From the NCBI GenBank assembly GCA_964636325.1, contig CAZWRV010000052.1, positions 1-41,541 of the forward strand: 41,541 bases of DNA, given 5' to 3'. Positions within the stretch are counted from its first letter, which is position 1. Every line of letters starts with the position of its first letter. Under the pieces are notes generated by a model. The model did not search any database, had not been told where the DNA came from, and saw only the letters and a list, made by a program, of their open reading frames with translations. This document shows, in pieces, positions 8,662 to 16,746 of the stretch. A program made the position numbers and the translations under genes. This stretch comes from CAZWRV01 sp964636325 (GTDB lineage: Bacteria > Verrucomicrobiota > Lentisphaeria > Victivallales > GWF2-50-93).

Positions 8662-10707
8662 ATGCACACCCACAAGCTTGAAAAAAACATGCCCGGCGCG
8701 CAGGCGGCCTACCTCGCCAACGGCCTGATCGGCCTGCGAATTCCGCAGATTCCGCTTCCGCAGGGAACCTCGCTTGTAAACGGATTTGTCGGCCTCAGTC
8801 CCGAGGTCGGCACCGAGCAGTACGCTCCGGCACCCTATCCGCTCGGTGCGGACATCGGCCTCGACGGCCTGATGCTCTCCGACAATCCGCACCGCGCGGC
8901 CTTCGTGCGCCAGGAGTATGACTTCGCCTGCGGTGAGCTGTGCAGCGTCTTCAAATATGCCGGAGCGAACGCCGCGGCCACGGTCGAAGTGCTGACCTTC
9001 TGCTCGCGCACCCAGCCGGCGCTGGCGCTGCAGGAAGTCGCAGTCACGGTGGACAAGCCGTGCAAACTCGTCTTGCAGGCGCATCTCGACCAGCGCGGGC
9101 TGCCTGGCTCGCTGTGCGAGCGGGTCATGCCGGACAAGTATGCCGACGGCATCCTGCGATGGCAGAGCCGGGGCGGACTCTCGAGCGTGGGCGCGGCCTA
9201 CCACAGTCAGTTTGTCGGCGAGAACCTCGAGCAGCGCCGCCGCAACGACTTCGGGCACGAGCAGGACATGGAGCTGACTCAGTACCATGTGGCCGCGCAG
9301 CCCGGCAAACGCTATGTGATGCGGCAGTTCGGCAGCTTAGTGCCGAGCCTGATGCACGGAGAGCCGCACTGGCAGGCCAGCCGCCATGTCGGCATGGGCG
9401 CCTGGCACGGCTTCGACAAGCTGCGCGCCGACAACCGCGCCGCTTGGGCAGAGCTGTGGAAAAGCAGTCCGCGCCTCGCCGGGCGCGATGTCGTGCGCTG
9501 GCAGCAGATCGCCGACGCCTGCTTCTTCTATCTGCATTCAAGCGTGTCTGCTTCGACTCCCTGCGGTGTCGCCCCTTTCGGCCTCAGCCGTCACAAGGAA
9601 TACGGCGGGCATGTGTTCTGGGACTACGAGACATTCATGTATCCGGCGGTGCTGCTGAGCTCGCCGGAGGCGGCGCGCACGACGATGGAATACCGCAGCC
9701 GTCAACTGCCGATGGCCCGCTACAACGCACAACTGAACGGCTACCGCGGCATCCAGTATCCGTGGCAGACCGGCAACGTCGGCTTCGAGGTCTCGCCCTA
9801 CTACAGCGGCGCGGCGGGCGGCGCCACCGAGCAGCACATCAACCTAGATGTCGCCTTCGCCATGATCCAGTACGTGTATGCCAGCGGCGACGACCTCTTC
9901 TTCCGGCAGCACGCCTGGCCGGTCATCCAGGGCGTGGCCGAGTGGATTGTCAGCCGCGTCACCAAGACCTCCCGCGGCTGCGAGATTCATCATGTCACCG
10001 GCATTGACGAAGGCCGCGACAACGTGGACAATGATGCCGAAACCAACGGGCTGTCCGCCGTCATCCTGTGGGAGGCGGCTGCTTTGGCAGGCCGCTACGG
10101 GATGACGCCGCCGGCTGGGTGGAAGCGTATTGCCGACGCGCTCTTCATCCCGGTGGATCCGAAGACGAAGATCATCCGCAAGAACGACAGTTACGACTTG
10201 GCGCTGGACTACGCCTGCCCGGAAACCATGATGCTGACCTTCCCCTTCGGCTACCCGCTTGAACCGGCGGTGCGCGAGGCGACCGTGCGTTTCAACCTCA
10301 AGCATGCCCACACCTATCTAGGGTCTCCGATGAACTCTGCGAACTTCGCAGTCTGGGCGGCTCGCGCCGGCGAACGCGCACTGGCGCTGGAGTTTCTCGA
10401 ACGCGGCACCGCCGACCGCCTGGTCGAGCCGTACCTGCAGATGCTCGAATTCACCGCCGCTCGCGGCAACCTTTCCGGCCACACCTGCTTCATCACCGCC
10501 TGTGGCGCGCTCCATACTGCGTTGCTGCTCGGCCTCACAGGCCTGCAGCTGGACGGCGGAGAGCCGCAAGGCTGGGCGAAGCACCCGGTAAGCCTGCCCG
10601 AGGGATGGGACGCCATCGAGGTCGGGCAATTGTGGGCGCGCGGCGGGCGCTGCCGCCTGATTGCGCGGCAGGGCGACGAACGTGCTATCTTGGAATCACT
10701 GCAATAA
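8662..10707 (+). CDS. GH65-family glycosidase or phosphorylase, copy A
   Basis: A 681-aa protein with the GH65 layout: an N-terminal beta-sandwich (AYLANGLIGLRI, LVNGFVGL), an (alpha/alpha)6 barrel with GHVFWDYETFMYP at residues ~316-328, and the acid-residue segment TGIDEGRDNVDNDAETN, equivalent to the GPDEYHxxVxNNAYTN segment of maltose and trehalose phosphorylases. Glu450 is therefore the probable general acid. GH65 enzymes act on alpha-glucosides by phosphorolysis or hydrolysis; the sequence alone does not decide which, and the glucosylgalactosyl-hydroxylysine glucosidase branch is a real alternative. There is no signal peptide, so cytoplasmic action is likely. The start at 8662 has AAGGA six nt upstream; longer in-frame starts overlap the previous gene and were rejected. 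The neighbour at 10793 is a full-length paralogue. Confidence 0.85.
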   Translation: MHTHKLEKNMPGAQAAYLANGLIGLRIPQIPLPQGTSLVNGFVGLSPEVGTEQYAPAPYPLGADIGLDGLMLSDNPHRAAFVRQEYDFACGELCSVFKYAGANAAATVEVLTFCSRTQPALALQEVAVTVDKPCKLVLQAHLDQRGLPGSLCERVMPDKYADGILRWQSRGGLSSVGAAYHSQFVGENLEQRRRNDFGHEQDMELTQYHVAAQPGKRYVMRQFGSLVPSLMHGEPHWQASRHVGMGAWHGFDKLRADNRAAWAELWKSSPRLAGRDVVRWQQIADACFFYLHSSVSASTPCGVAPFGLSRHKEYGGHVFWDYETFMYPAVLLSSPEAARTTMEYRSRQLPMARYNAQLNGYRGIQYPWQTGNVGFEVSPYYSGAAGGATEQHINLDVAFAMIQYVYASGDDLFFRQHAWPVIQGVAEWIVSRVTKTSRGCEIHHVTGIDEGRDNVDNDAETNGLSAVILWEAAALAGRYGMTPPAGWKRIADALFIPVDPKTKIIRKNDSYDLALDYACPETMMLTFPFGYPLEPAVREATVRFNLKHAHTYLGSPMNSANFAVWAARAGERALALEFLERGTADRLVEPYLQMLEFTAARGNLSGHTCFITACGALHTALLLGLTGLQLDGGEPQGWAKHPVSLPEGWDAIEVGQLWARGGRCRLIARQGDERAILESLQ

Positions 10708-10792
10708 GTACCTCGTTGGATACGCCGAACTCGAAACCAGAGTTTCCCTAAGGGACAGGAAAAAGAATTATAACTCTTCGAAGGAGGCAAGC

Positions 10793-12877
10793 ATGAGAAA
10801 GATAACCGTTACGGAATACCGGCCTGCGTTTCAACCGAGCTACCTGGCCAACGGGCTGGTCGGGCTGAGGATCGGCTCAAATCCACTGGTGGGCGGCAAG
10901 GCGCTGCTCAACGGCTTTGTCGGCCGCCAGGCCACTGTCTCGCACGAGGGCTACAACCCGGCCCCGTATCCGCTGGGAGGCAATGTGATCGTTGGCACGG
11001 ATCAGATGCTGCAGCGCCCTGATTTGCTTCGCTTCGTCGAACAATCCTACGACTTCTCGTGTGGCGAACTTACGACACGCCTGCACTTCGCAGCCGAGAA
11101 CGCAGGCGTGGACGTCGAGATATTAACCTTCTGCAGCCGCACGCTGCCGCCGGTCGCGGCCCAGGAACTTAGGTTGACGGTTGACCGGCCGTGCCGGCTG
11201 ACTTTCGAGGCGCGCATGGATCCTCAAGGGCTGCCGGGCCGTCCGCTCCTCGCGGAACGGCTGCGCTGGTGCGCCGACGCCGTGCTCTGGTGGGAAGGGC
11301 GCGGAAAACTTTCATCCTGCGGCGCGGCCTACGACTGCGAGTTCCTGGGCGCCGATGCGACTGTCCGCCGGAACGACTGGGGACTTGAACAGGACATGCA
11401 GCTCACCGCGTTTGCAGTTGAGGCCCGGCCGGGAAGCGTCTACGTCTGCCGCCAGTTCGGCGCCCTGGTGCCTTCGATCATGCACAGCGAGCCGCACTGG
11501 CAGGCGGCGCGCCTGGTCGAAGCCGCCCGGGTGATGGGCTTCGACGAACTGCGCGCGGCCAACCGGGCAGCGTGGAAGGAGCTGTGGCGCGCGCGGCCGG
11601 TGCTGGTCGGCGCCGAGCCCCGTTGGCAGGATGCGGCCGACGCTGCGTTCTTCTACCTGCACAGCAGCGTGCATCCTTCGATGCCGGCCAGCGTCGCGCC
11701 GTTCGGGCTGAGCGACGAGCTCAACTACCACGGCCACATCTTCTGGGACACCGAGGGGTGGATGTTTCCAGCGACATTGATGACCGATCCCGAGTCCGCC
11801 CGCGCCATGCTGGACTATCGCTCCCGGCTCGCCGACGCCGCGCGTTGGAATGCCCGGCTCTGGGGCCGCCGCGGCCTGGACTTCCCGTGCCAGACCGCCA
11901 ACAGCGGCAGTGACGTGACCACGCTGTGGGCCAAAGCCGCTTTCGGCGGCGGCGCGGGGCTCGGGGTCGCCAAGGCGTTTGCGCGGTACGTCTACGCCAC
12001 CGGCGACCGCATCTTCGAGCGGGAGCAGGCCTGGCCGATCCTCCGCGGCGTCGCGGAATGGATCGTTTCCTCGGTCCGTCACACCCGGCGCGGCTACGAG
12101 ATGCCGTTCGACCGCAGCGCCGACGAGCAGTGGCTCTGGGTTCAGAACAGCGCCACGACGCTCTGGCACATGCGGGAGGCGCTGCGCGACGCCGCCGCAA
12201 TGGCCGGGCGGCTCGGCTACGAAGCGCCGGCGCTCTGGCGCGAGGTAGCTGAACGGCTCTACTTCCCGATCGATCCGCGCACCAAGGTGCTGCTCAAGTT
12301 CGAAGGCTGGGAGGACACCCGCGAACTCTGCGGGATGGAGGTGCTGACGCTCTACACTTTCACCGACGGCTCGATTGCGCCCGACGTGGACCGCTCCACC
12401 ATCGACTACTACCTCGACCGCGCCGGCCGCTACCTGGGCATGCCGATGTTCTCGATCCAGTTGGCGGTTCCCTTTGCCTGCTACCGCAGCCGTGCGGCGG
12501 CCACTGACGCCCTAGAAAAGGGTTGGCTGACCCGTCTGCGCGACCCGTTCCTGCAAATCTGCGAGTGTTCGAAGGCGATGGGCTCCTGGAACTCCACGGA
12601 CGTGACGCTGTTCCTCACCGCCACCGCCAGTGTGACACACACAATGCTGTGGCTCATGCCGGGCATTCAATGGGGTCCCGGCGAGCCTGCGACCTGGTGC
12701 GTGAAGCCGCCGGCCTTGCCCGATGCCTGGGAAGCCATCGAGGTCGAGCGGCTATGGGTGCGCGGCAAGCCGGCACGCCTTATAGCACGGCACGGAGAAC
12801 CGGCCGCACGGTTCGAGTTCTTGGACGAGCCGGTGCTTCCGTTTAGCGAGCCGCTGCCCGTGAGGCGGCAAGCATAG
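10793..12877 (+). CDS. GH65-family glycosidase or phosphorylase, copy B
   Basis: A 694-aa paralogue of the preceding gene, alignable along its whole length (SYLANGLVGLRI, LLNGFVG, CSRTLPPVAAQEL). It keeps GHIFWDTEGWMFP at residues ~314-326 and the catalytic segment SADEQWLWVQNSATT, with Glu445 as presumed general acid. Residues around that Glu differ strongly from copy A (SADEQWLW versus GIDEGRDN), so the two copies probably prefer different substrates. There is no signal peptide. A strong ribosome site, AAGGAGG at 10781-10787, fixes the start five nt later. The 85-nt gap to copy A shows no terminator, so the pair is probably co-transcribed. A half-copy of the TCAGATTT palindrome begins just after the stop codon. 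Confidence 0.85.
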   Translation: MRKITVTEYRPAFQPSYLANGLVGLRIGSNPLVGGKALLNGFVGRQATVSHEGYNPAPYPLGGNVIVGTDQMLQRPDLLRFVEQSYDFSCGELTTRLHFAAENAGVDVEILTFCSRTLPPVAAQELRLTVDRPCRLTFEARMDPQGLPGRPLLAERLRWCADAVLWWEGRGKLSSCGAAYDCEFLGADATVRRNDWGLEQDMQLTAFAVEARPGSVYVCRQFGALVPSIMHSEPHWQAARLVEAARVMGFDELRAANRAAWKELWRARPVLVGAEPRWQDAADAAFFYLHSSVHPSMPASVAPFGLSDELNYHGHIFWDTEGWMFPATLMTDPESARAMLDYRSRLADAARWNARLWGRRGLDFPCQTANSGSDVTTLWAKAAFGGGAGLGVAKAFARYVYATGDRIFEREQAWPILRGVAEWIVSSVRHTRRGYEMPFDRSADEQWLWVQNSATTLWHMREALRDAAAMAGRLGYEAPALWREVAERLYFPIDPRTKVLLKFEGWEDTRELCGMEVLTLYTFTDGSIAPDVDRSTIDYYLDRAGRYLGMPMFSIQLAVPFACYRSRAAATDALEKGWLTRLRDPFLQICECSKAMGSWNSTDVTLFLTATASVTHTMLWLMPGIQWGPGEPATWCVKPPALPDAWEAIEVERLWVRGKPARLIARHGEPAARFEFLDEPVLPFSEPLPVRRQA

Positions 12878-12884
12878 TTTCGTC

Positions 12885-12917
12885 AGCTTTTCATGGCGGG
12901 CGGGTCAGGAAATCTGA
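12885..12917. repeat. Half copy of the TCAGATTT/AAATCTGA palindrome
   Basis: Starting 7 nt after the TAG of GH65 copy B, the sequence CTTTTCATGGCGGGCGGG and then AAATCTGA (12910-12917) matches the right half of the full copies at 28786-28872 and 30420-30509, and nearly matches 30715-30734 over 20 nt. The left half is missing. Confidence 0.75.
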
Positions 12918-13009
12918 AATGCAATGGAAGATTGAAGTGGAAAATATCTGCAGAAACCTTAAGTTGTCCAATCAAGATTCTGACAGGCTAAACTGAAGGA
13001 ATTGCCAAG

Positions 13010-15730
13010 ATGACAGACATGACTGCAGACAAACGAGACGACGGGGATCGTCCGCTTATTATCGTCAGCCCAGGCAGAATGTTTCAAGATGATGCCAGGC
13101 CTGGGGCGATGATCCTCGGCATGGACCGCACGCCCAAAGGGCGTATCTGGGGATGCTGGACGGGCACGGGCGACAAGGGCGACGGCTATATGCTTCTCGC
13201 CACCAGCGACGACGGCGGAGAGACCTGGTCGAAGCCGCGTCTGGCCGTGGGCGTGATGAGAGTTGGGCAGCGGTTGCACGGGGCGCTGGTCGGCAATCTG
13301 TGGACCGATCCCAAGGGCCGCCTTTGGCTCTTCTTTGATCAGCAGCGCGGTGATCCGAGGGGACGCATCACAAACTGGTTCATCCGCTGCGACAATCCGG
13401 ACGCCGGCGAGCCGTCCTGGTCGGAACCGACATGCTTCGCCGAGGGCTGCACGTTGAACAAGCCGATCATCATCTCCAACGGCGACTGGCTGCTGCCGGT
13501 ATCCGACTGGCAAATGAAGACGGCCCGCGTCTTCGCCTCGGCCGACGAAGGCGGCTCCTGGAAGGAACGGGGACGCCTGAAGTTCCCCGGCTGGGAATTC
13601 GACGAACACATGATGGTGGAGCTGCGCGACGGCCGCATCTGGATGCTCGCACGCACCAAGGACGAACCTTTCGAGAGCTTCTCCGGCGACAACGGCGCGA
13701 CATGGAGCGAACCGCGTCAGGCCGCTACTGTGCGGAACATCAACTCGCGCTTCTTCCTGAGCCGTCTGCGGTCCGGCCGCATTCTCCTCGTTAAGAACGG
13801 CTCTCCCTCCGAGCGGTTAGAGCAACGCTCGCACATGGGCGCGTGGCTTTCCGACGATGAAGGCCGGACTTGGAAGGGCGGCCTGATTCTCGACGAACGC
13901 TGCGCCGTCTCGTATCCGGACGGCTTCGAGGCGCCCGACGGCCTCATCCACATTCTCTATGACTGGAACCGCCACACCGACGCGGAAATCCTGCTTGCCA
14001 AGTTCCGCGAAGAGGATGTTCTGGCGGGGAAACCCGTCTCCGCCGACACCAGGCTGCGGATGCTCGCTAACAAGGCCACCGGCCCGAAGCCGGATGTGAT
14101 CTACAACGGAATCGAGCTTCCGCTTCCCTGGCCGCCGCCTTTTCGCGATCCCGAGTCCGACGAACCCATGCCCCTGCCGTATTTCAGCTGGCCGCACCGG
14201 CCGCATGTCGTGGCGATCGACGTGGGACGGCAGCTCTTCGTGGACGATTTCCTGGTCCAGGAAAGCACGCTCGTGCGCAGATTCCACCAGGCCGAGAAGT
14301 TTGCGGGCAATCCGGTGTTCAAACCGGAAACCGAAAGGGAACTCGGCGTTGCCGCGCACGACGAAGAAGGACGGCAGGAGGCGGCGGTCTATCTCGGACA
14401 CGGCGGCGTATTCTACGACCCGGCGGAGAGGCTGTTCAAAATGTTCTACACCGCGGGCTGGCGCGGCCCTTTATCGCTCGCAGTCAGCCCGGACATGAAG
14501 ACCTGGACGCGGCGCGGAACAATACTGCCGGAAGGTTTGTGCTGGACGGCCTCCAAGCTGGATCGAAGCGGCTCCGACCACTGCGTGTGGCTGGACTTGG
14601 ACGCCAAGAATCCCGCCGAGCGCCTAAAGTATCTCACATGCTGGTCGCATGCGCCCAGAGGGCTGCGCCCACAGTCCTTCTCCCACTCGCTCCATGTCTC
14701 GGACGGCAAAAACTTCTCTGCGGGCGTTCAGGCGGGCGCAATCGCCGGCGATTACTGCTCTTTCTTCTACAACCCTTTCCGGAAAATGTGGTGCTTCAGC
14801 ATCAAGCAGGGCAATGGGCGCGGACGCATCCGCTACTACTGCGAGAACCGCGAGTTTATGAAAGGTGCGGACTGGGCTAAGGCCGTCTATTGGACAGGGG
14901 CGGACCGCCTGGACTGTCCGGAACCGGAGGGCAGCTACCATCCCGCCGCACACGCGCACCGCTGCCAGCTGTACAGCCTTAACGCCGTCGCATACGAAAG
15001 CCTGATGATCGGCATGCACTACATCCATCGCGGTCCGGAGAACGGTCTCTGTGATGCGGCAAAGATACCCAAGCTGACTGACTTGGAACTTGGCTTCAGC
15101 CGCGACGGTTTCCATTGGGACCGCCCGGATCGCCGCGCTTTCATTGCCTGCTCGCGCTCCGAGGGCTCGTGGGACCGCGCCTATCTGCACAGCACGGCAG
15201 GCGTCTTCGTTGTTCTTGACGACCGGCTTGTATTCCCATACTGCGGTTTTTCCGGGGTGGCGCCGAGCGGCAAAAGAGGCATGTATACAGGCGCGAGCGT
15301 CGGACTCGCCACATTGCGCCGCGACGGTTTCGCCTCGCTCGACGCCGGAGACGCGCCCGGCACGCTGACAACGCGCCTGATCCGCTTCACAGGCGAGTTT
15401 CTATTCGTTAACGTCTCCGCCGCGGGGGGAGCTTTGACGGTGGAGGTGCTTGACGAGAAGTCACAACCGATTTCTGAATTTTCTGCGGCCGACTGCGTGC
15501 CAATCCGGGCCGATGGCACCAAGGTACACGTTCGGTGGCGCAACGGCGACAGCCTGGGCCGCCTGGCCGGTAAGCCCGTGCGTTTCCGCTTCGGACTTAC
15601 GCGCGGTCAGCTTTATTCCTTCTGGGTCAGCCGTAGCCGGGAGGGGCAATCGGGCGGCTATGTCGCGGCAGGCGGCCCGGATTTCCATGGCGTCCGAGAT
15701 AGCGGGCCGCCTTATGGCGAGGCATGGTGA
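13010..15730 (+). CDS. Sialidase-type (BNR) propeller fused to a GH32/GH43-like propeller
   Basis: A 906-aa protein made of two propeller-like halves. Residues ~15-350 show a sialidase fold with Asp-box repeats (SDDGGETW at 66-73, SADEGGSW, SGDNGATW, SDDEGRTW) and an early RP dipeptide. Residues ~400-900 begin with VAIDVGRQLFVDDFLVQ and continue as a second beta-propeller of the GH32/GH43 superfamily type (GGVFYDPAERLFKMFYTAG, LAVSPDMKTW), seen in many PVC proteins. Neither half can be given a substrate. No signal peptide is apparent. The start at 13010 has GAAGGA about 10 nt upstream. The 132-nt gap before it contains a half repeat, so it may be transcribed separately from the GH65 pair. As an exo-acting enzyme it could remove terminal sugars before the GH65 step. 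Confidence 0.75.
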   Translation: MTDMTADKRDDGDRPLIIVSPGRMFQDDARPGAMILGMDRTPKGRIWGCWTGTGDKGDGYMLLATSDDGGETWSKPRLAVGVMRVGQRLHGALVGNLWTDPKGRLWLFFDQQRGDPRGRITNWFIRCDNPDAGEPSWSEPTCFAEGCTLNKPIIISNGDWLLPVSDWQMKTARVFASADEGGSWKERGRLKFPGWEFDEHMMVELRDGRIWMLARTKDEPFESFSGDNGATWSEPRQAATVRNINSRFFLSRLRSGRILLVKNGSPSERLEQRSHMGAWLSDDEGRTWKGGLILDERCAVSYPDGFEAPDGLIHILYDWNRHTDAEILLAKFREEDVLAGKPVSADTRLRMLANKATGPKPDVIYNGIELPLPWPPPFRDPESDEPMPLPYFSWPHRPHVVAIDVGRQLFVDDFLVQESTLVRRFHQAEKFAGNPVFKPETERELGVAAHDEEGRQEAAVYLGHGGVFYDPAERLFKMFYTAGWRGPLSLAVSPDMKTWTRRGTILPEGLCWTASKLDRSGSDHCVWLDLDAKNPAERLKYLTCWSHAPRGLRPQSFSHSLHVSDGKNFSAGVQAGAIAGDYCSFFYNPFRKMWCFSIKQGNGRGRIRYYCENREFMKGADWAKAVYWTGADRLDCPEPEGSYHPAAHAHRCQLYSLNAVAYESLMIGMHYIHRGPENGLCDAAKIPKLTDLELGFSRDGFHWDRPDRRAFIACSRSEGSWDRAYLHSTAGVFVVLDDRLVFPYCGFSGVAPSGKRGMYTGASVGLATLRRDGFASLDAGDAPGTLTTRLIRFTGEFLFVNVSAAGGALTVEVLDEKSQPISEFSAADCVPIRADGTKVHVRWRNGDSLGRLAGKPVRFRFGLTRGQLYSFWVSRSREGQSGGYVAAGGPDFHGVRDSGPPYGEAW

Positions 15731-15737
15731 CAAGGCG

Positions 15738-15764
15738 GCAATTATCTAATGGGGTGATAAATTG
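15738..15764. terminator. Possible weak terminator hairpin after the sialidase fusion gene
   Basis: GCAATTATC (15738-15746) can pair with GATAAATTGC (15755-15764) with one bulged base over an 8-nt loop, just downstream of the stop at 15730. There is no T-run, so this is only a candidate. Confidence 0.25.
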
Positions 15765-15773
15765 CTCTTGAAC

Positions 15774-15849
15774 TGACCCCGTGACTTCATGACGCGGTGA
15801 CGCCCAAGCGGCAGGCCCGGCGTCATGGAGTCCCCGGGTCACGAAGTCA
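15774..15849. repeat. Octamer-period hairpin, upstream copy
   Basis: TGAC occurs at 15774, 15782, 15790 and 15798, exactly 8 nt apart. After a ~20-nt GC-rich loop, GTCA occurs at 15822, 15838 and 15846 with GTCC at 15830, again 8 nt apart. The two arms are reverse-complementary at the TGAC/GTCA cores and at the loop-closing TGACGCC/GGCGTCA. The four bases between cores vary. Confidence 0.9.
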
Positions 15850-15874
15850 AAACAATCAAGCAAGGAAACACTCC

Positions 15875-16615
15875 ATGAGCAAAATCTACAACCACAGCGG
15901 AGGCTACCGGAAGCTCCACTCATTCAACTTTGCCACCATTATCCATCTTGGCACGATCAGCTTCTGCAAGCGCTACCTGCCATGGAAGGACGATCCCCTG
16001 GGCAAGACGCTCGGACAGATGATCGGAGCTTCGCGTTCCGGCAAGCAGAACATTATTGAAGGCAGCGAGCGCGCCAAGACCTCGTCGGAAACGGAGATCA
16101 AACTGACGGATGTCGCCAAAGCCAGCCTGACGGAACTGCAGGGCGACCTGGAGGACTACCTTGTCCAAAAGGGCAGCATCCCCTGGAGCATCCGGAATCC
16201 CGACCACAAGGCGATCCTCTCGATCATGCTGGAAGAATTTGAATATACGGACGATCTGCTCCATGACTACTGGACATACCTGCTTAGGGAGAAGAAGAAG
16301 TTCGACCCCTGGCTGGAGGAGCGCGACGACATTACCGCGGCCAATGCATTGATAGTGCTCATCCAGCGTACAACAGGCCTGCTCGGAAGGCAAATGGCCT
16401 GGCTCGAGAGCGCCTTCATAAAGGACGGCGGCATCAAGGAGAAGATGTTCAATGCCCGTACCCAGGCGCGAGTAAAGCCGGAAGTACCGACATGCCCGGA
16501 GTGCGGCGCGGAGATGAAGAGGCGCAGCTCGAACCGCGGCCCCTTCTGGGGATGCGGCGCATACCCGCGCTGCAAGGGAGTTAGGAAGATAGAAGATACG
16601 GGGATGACCCCGTGA
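15875..16615 (+). CDS. Four-helix-bundle protein with suffix domain and topoisomerase-type zinc ribbon
   Basis: A 246-aa protein. Residues ~10-150 form the four-helix bundle of the S23/Avd type (LGKTLGQMIGASRSGKQNI, IEGSERAKTSSETEIKLTDV), followed by a helical segment like the 'four helix bundle suffix' domain and a C-terminal zinc ribbon with C207, C210, C227 and C233 (CPEC, GCGAYPRC), as in the C-terminal fingers of type I topoisomerases. The ribbon suggests nucleic-acid binding. The start at 15875 has AAGGA eight nt upstream; an in-frame start at 15797 lies inside the repeat and was rejected. The last codons and the TGA stop are encoded by the downstream hairpin repeat, so protein and repeat have probably moved or evolved together. 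Biochemical function is unknown; binding to the flanking hairpin as DNA or RNA is a hypothesis. Confidence 0.8.
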   Translation: MSKIYNHSGGYRKLHSFNFATIIHLGTISFCKRYLPWKDDPLGKTLGQMIGASRSGKQNIIEGSERAKTSSETEIKLTDVAKASLTELQGDLEDYLVQKGSIPWSIRNPDHKAILSIMLEEFEYTDDLLHDYWTYLLREKKKFDPWLEERDDITAANALIVLIQRTTGLLGRQMAWLESAFIKDGGIKEKMFNARTQARVKPEVPTCPECGAEMKRRSSNRGPFWGCGAYPRCKGVRKIEDTGMTP

Positions 16616-16699
16616 CTCCATGACCCGGTGACGCCCAAGCGGCAGACCCGGCATCGAGCCCGGCGTCACGGAGTCACCATGTCACGGGGTCACGATGTC
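16605..16699. repeat. Octamer-period hairpin, downstream copy (contains a stop codon)
   Basis: TGAC occurs at 16605, 16613, 16621 and 16629; after a ~32-nt loop GTCA occurs at 16665, 16673, 16681 and 16689, with GTCG at 16697, all 8 nt apart. The outer stem TGACCCCGTGAC (16605-16616) pairs perfectly with GTCACGGGGTCA (16681-16692). The TGA at 16613-16615 ends the preceding gene. The arms are more regular than in the upstream copy and the loop is about 12 nt longer. Confidence 0.92.
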
Positions 16700-16746
16700 G
16701 TGTAAAAAAGTACGGATGATGCTATATTAAGGGCGTAGGAGCCTTC

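Larger units (their letters stand above)
15774..16700 (+). mobile_element. Putative mobile unit: four-helix-bundle gene between two octamer hairpins
   Basis: The unit contains hairpin copy 1 (15774-15849), one gene (15875-16615) and hairpin copy 2 (16605-16699). The hairpins are direct repeats of each other; their first ~42 nt differ at only a few positions. Copy 1 ends 25 nt before the start codon and copy 2 contains the stop codon, so gene and repeats look like one package placed between the sialidase fusion and a pilin gene. Four-helix-bundle proteins of this family are known inside intervening sequences of 23S rRNA and as Avd in diversity-generating retroelements. No reverse transcriptase or rRNA is present here. 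Mobility is inferred from the layout. Confidence 0.55.

Noticed and set aside
15774..16700. Diversity-generating retroelement
   Set aside because: The four-helix protein resembles Avd, but no reverse transcriptase and no template/variable repeat pair were found nearby.
15774..16700. CRISPR array
   Set aside because: The 8-nt periodic arms are far shorter than CRISPR repeats and spacers and are arranged as inverted arms.
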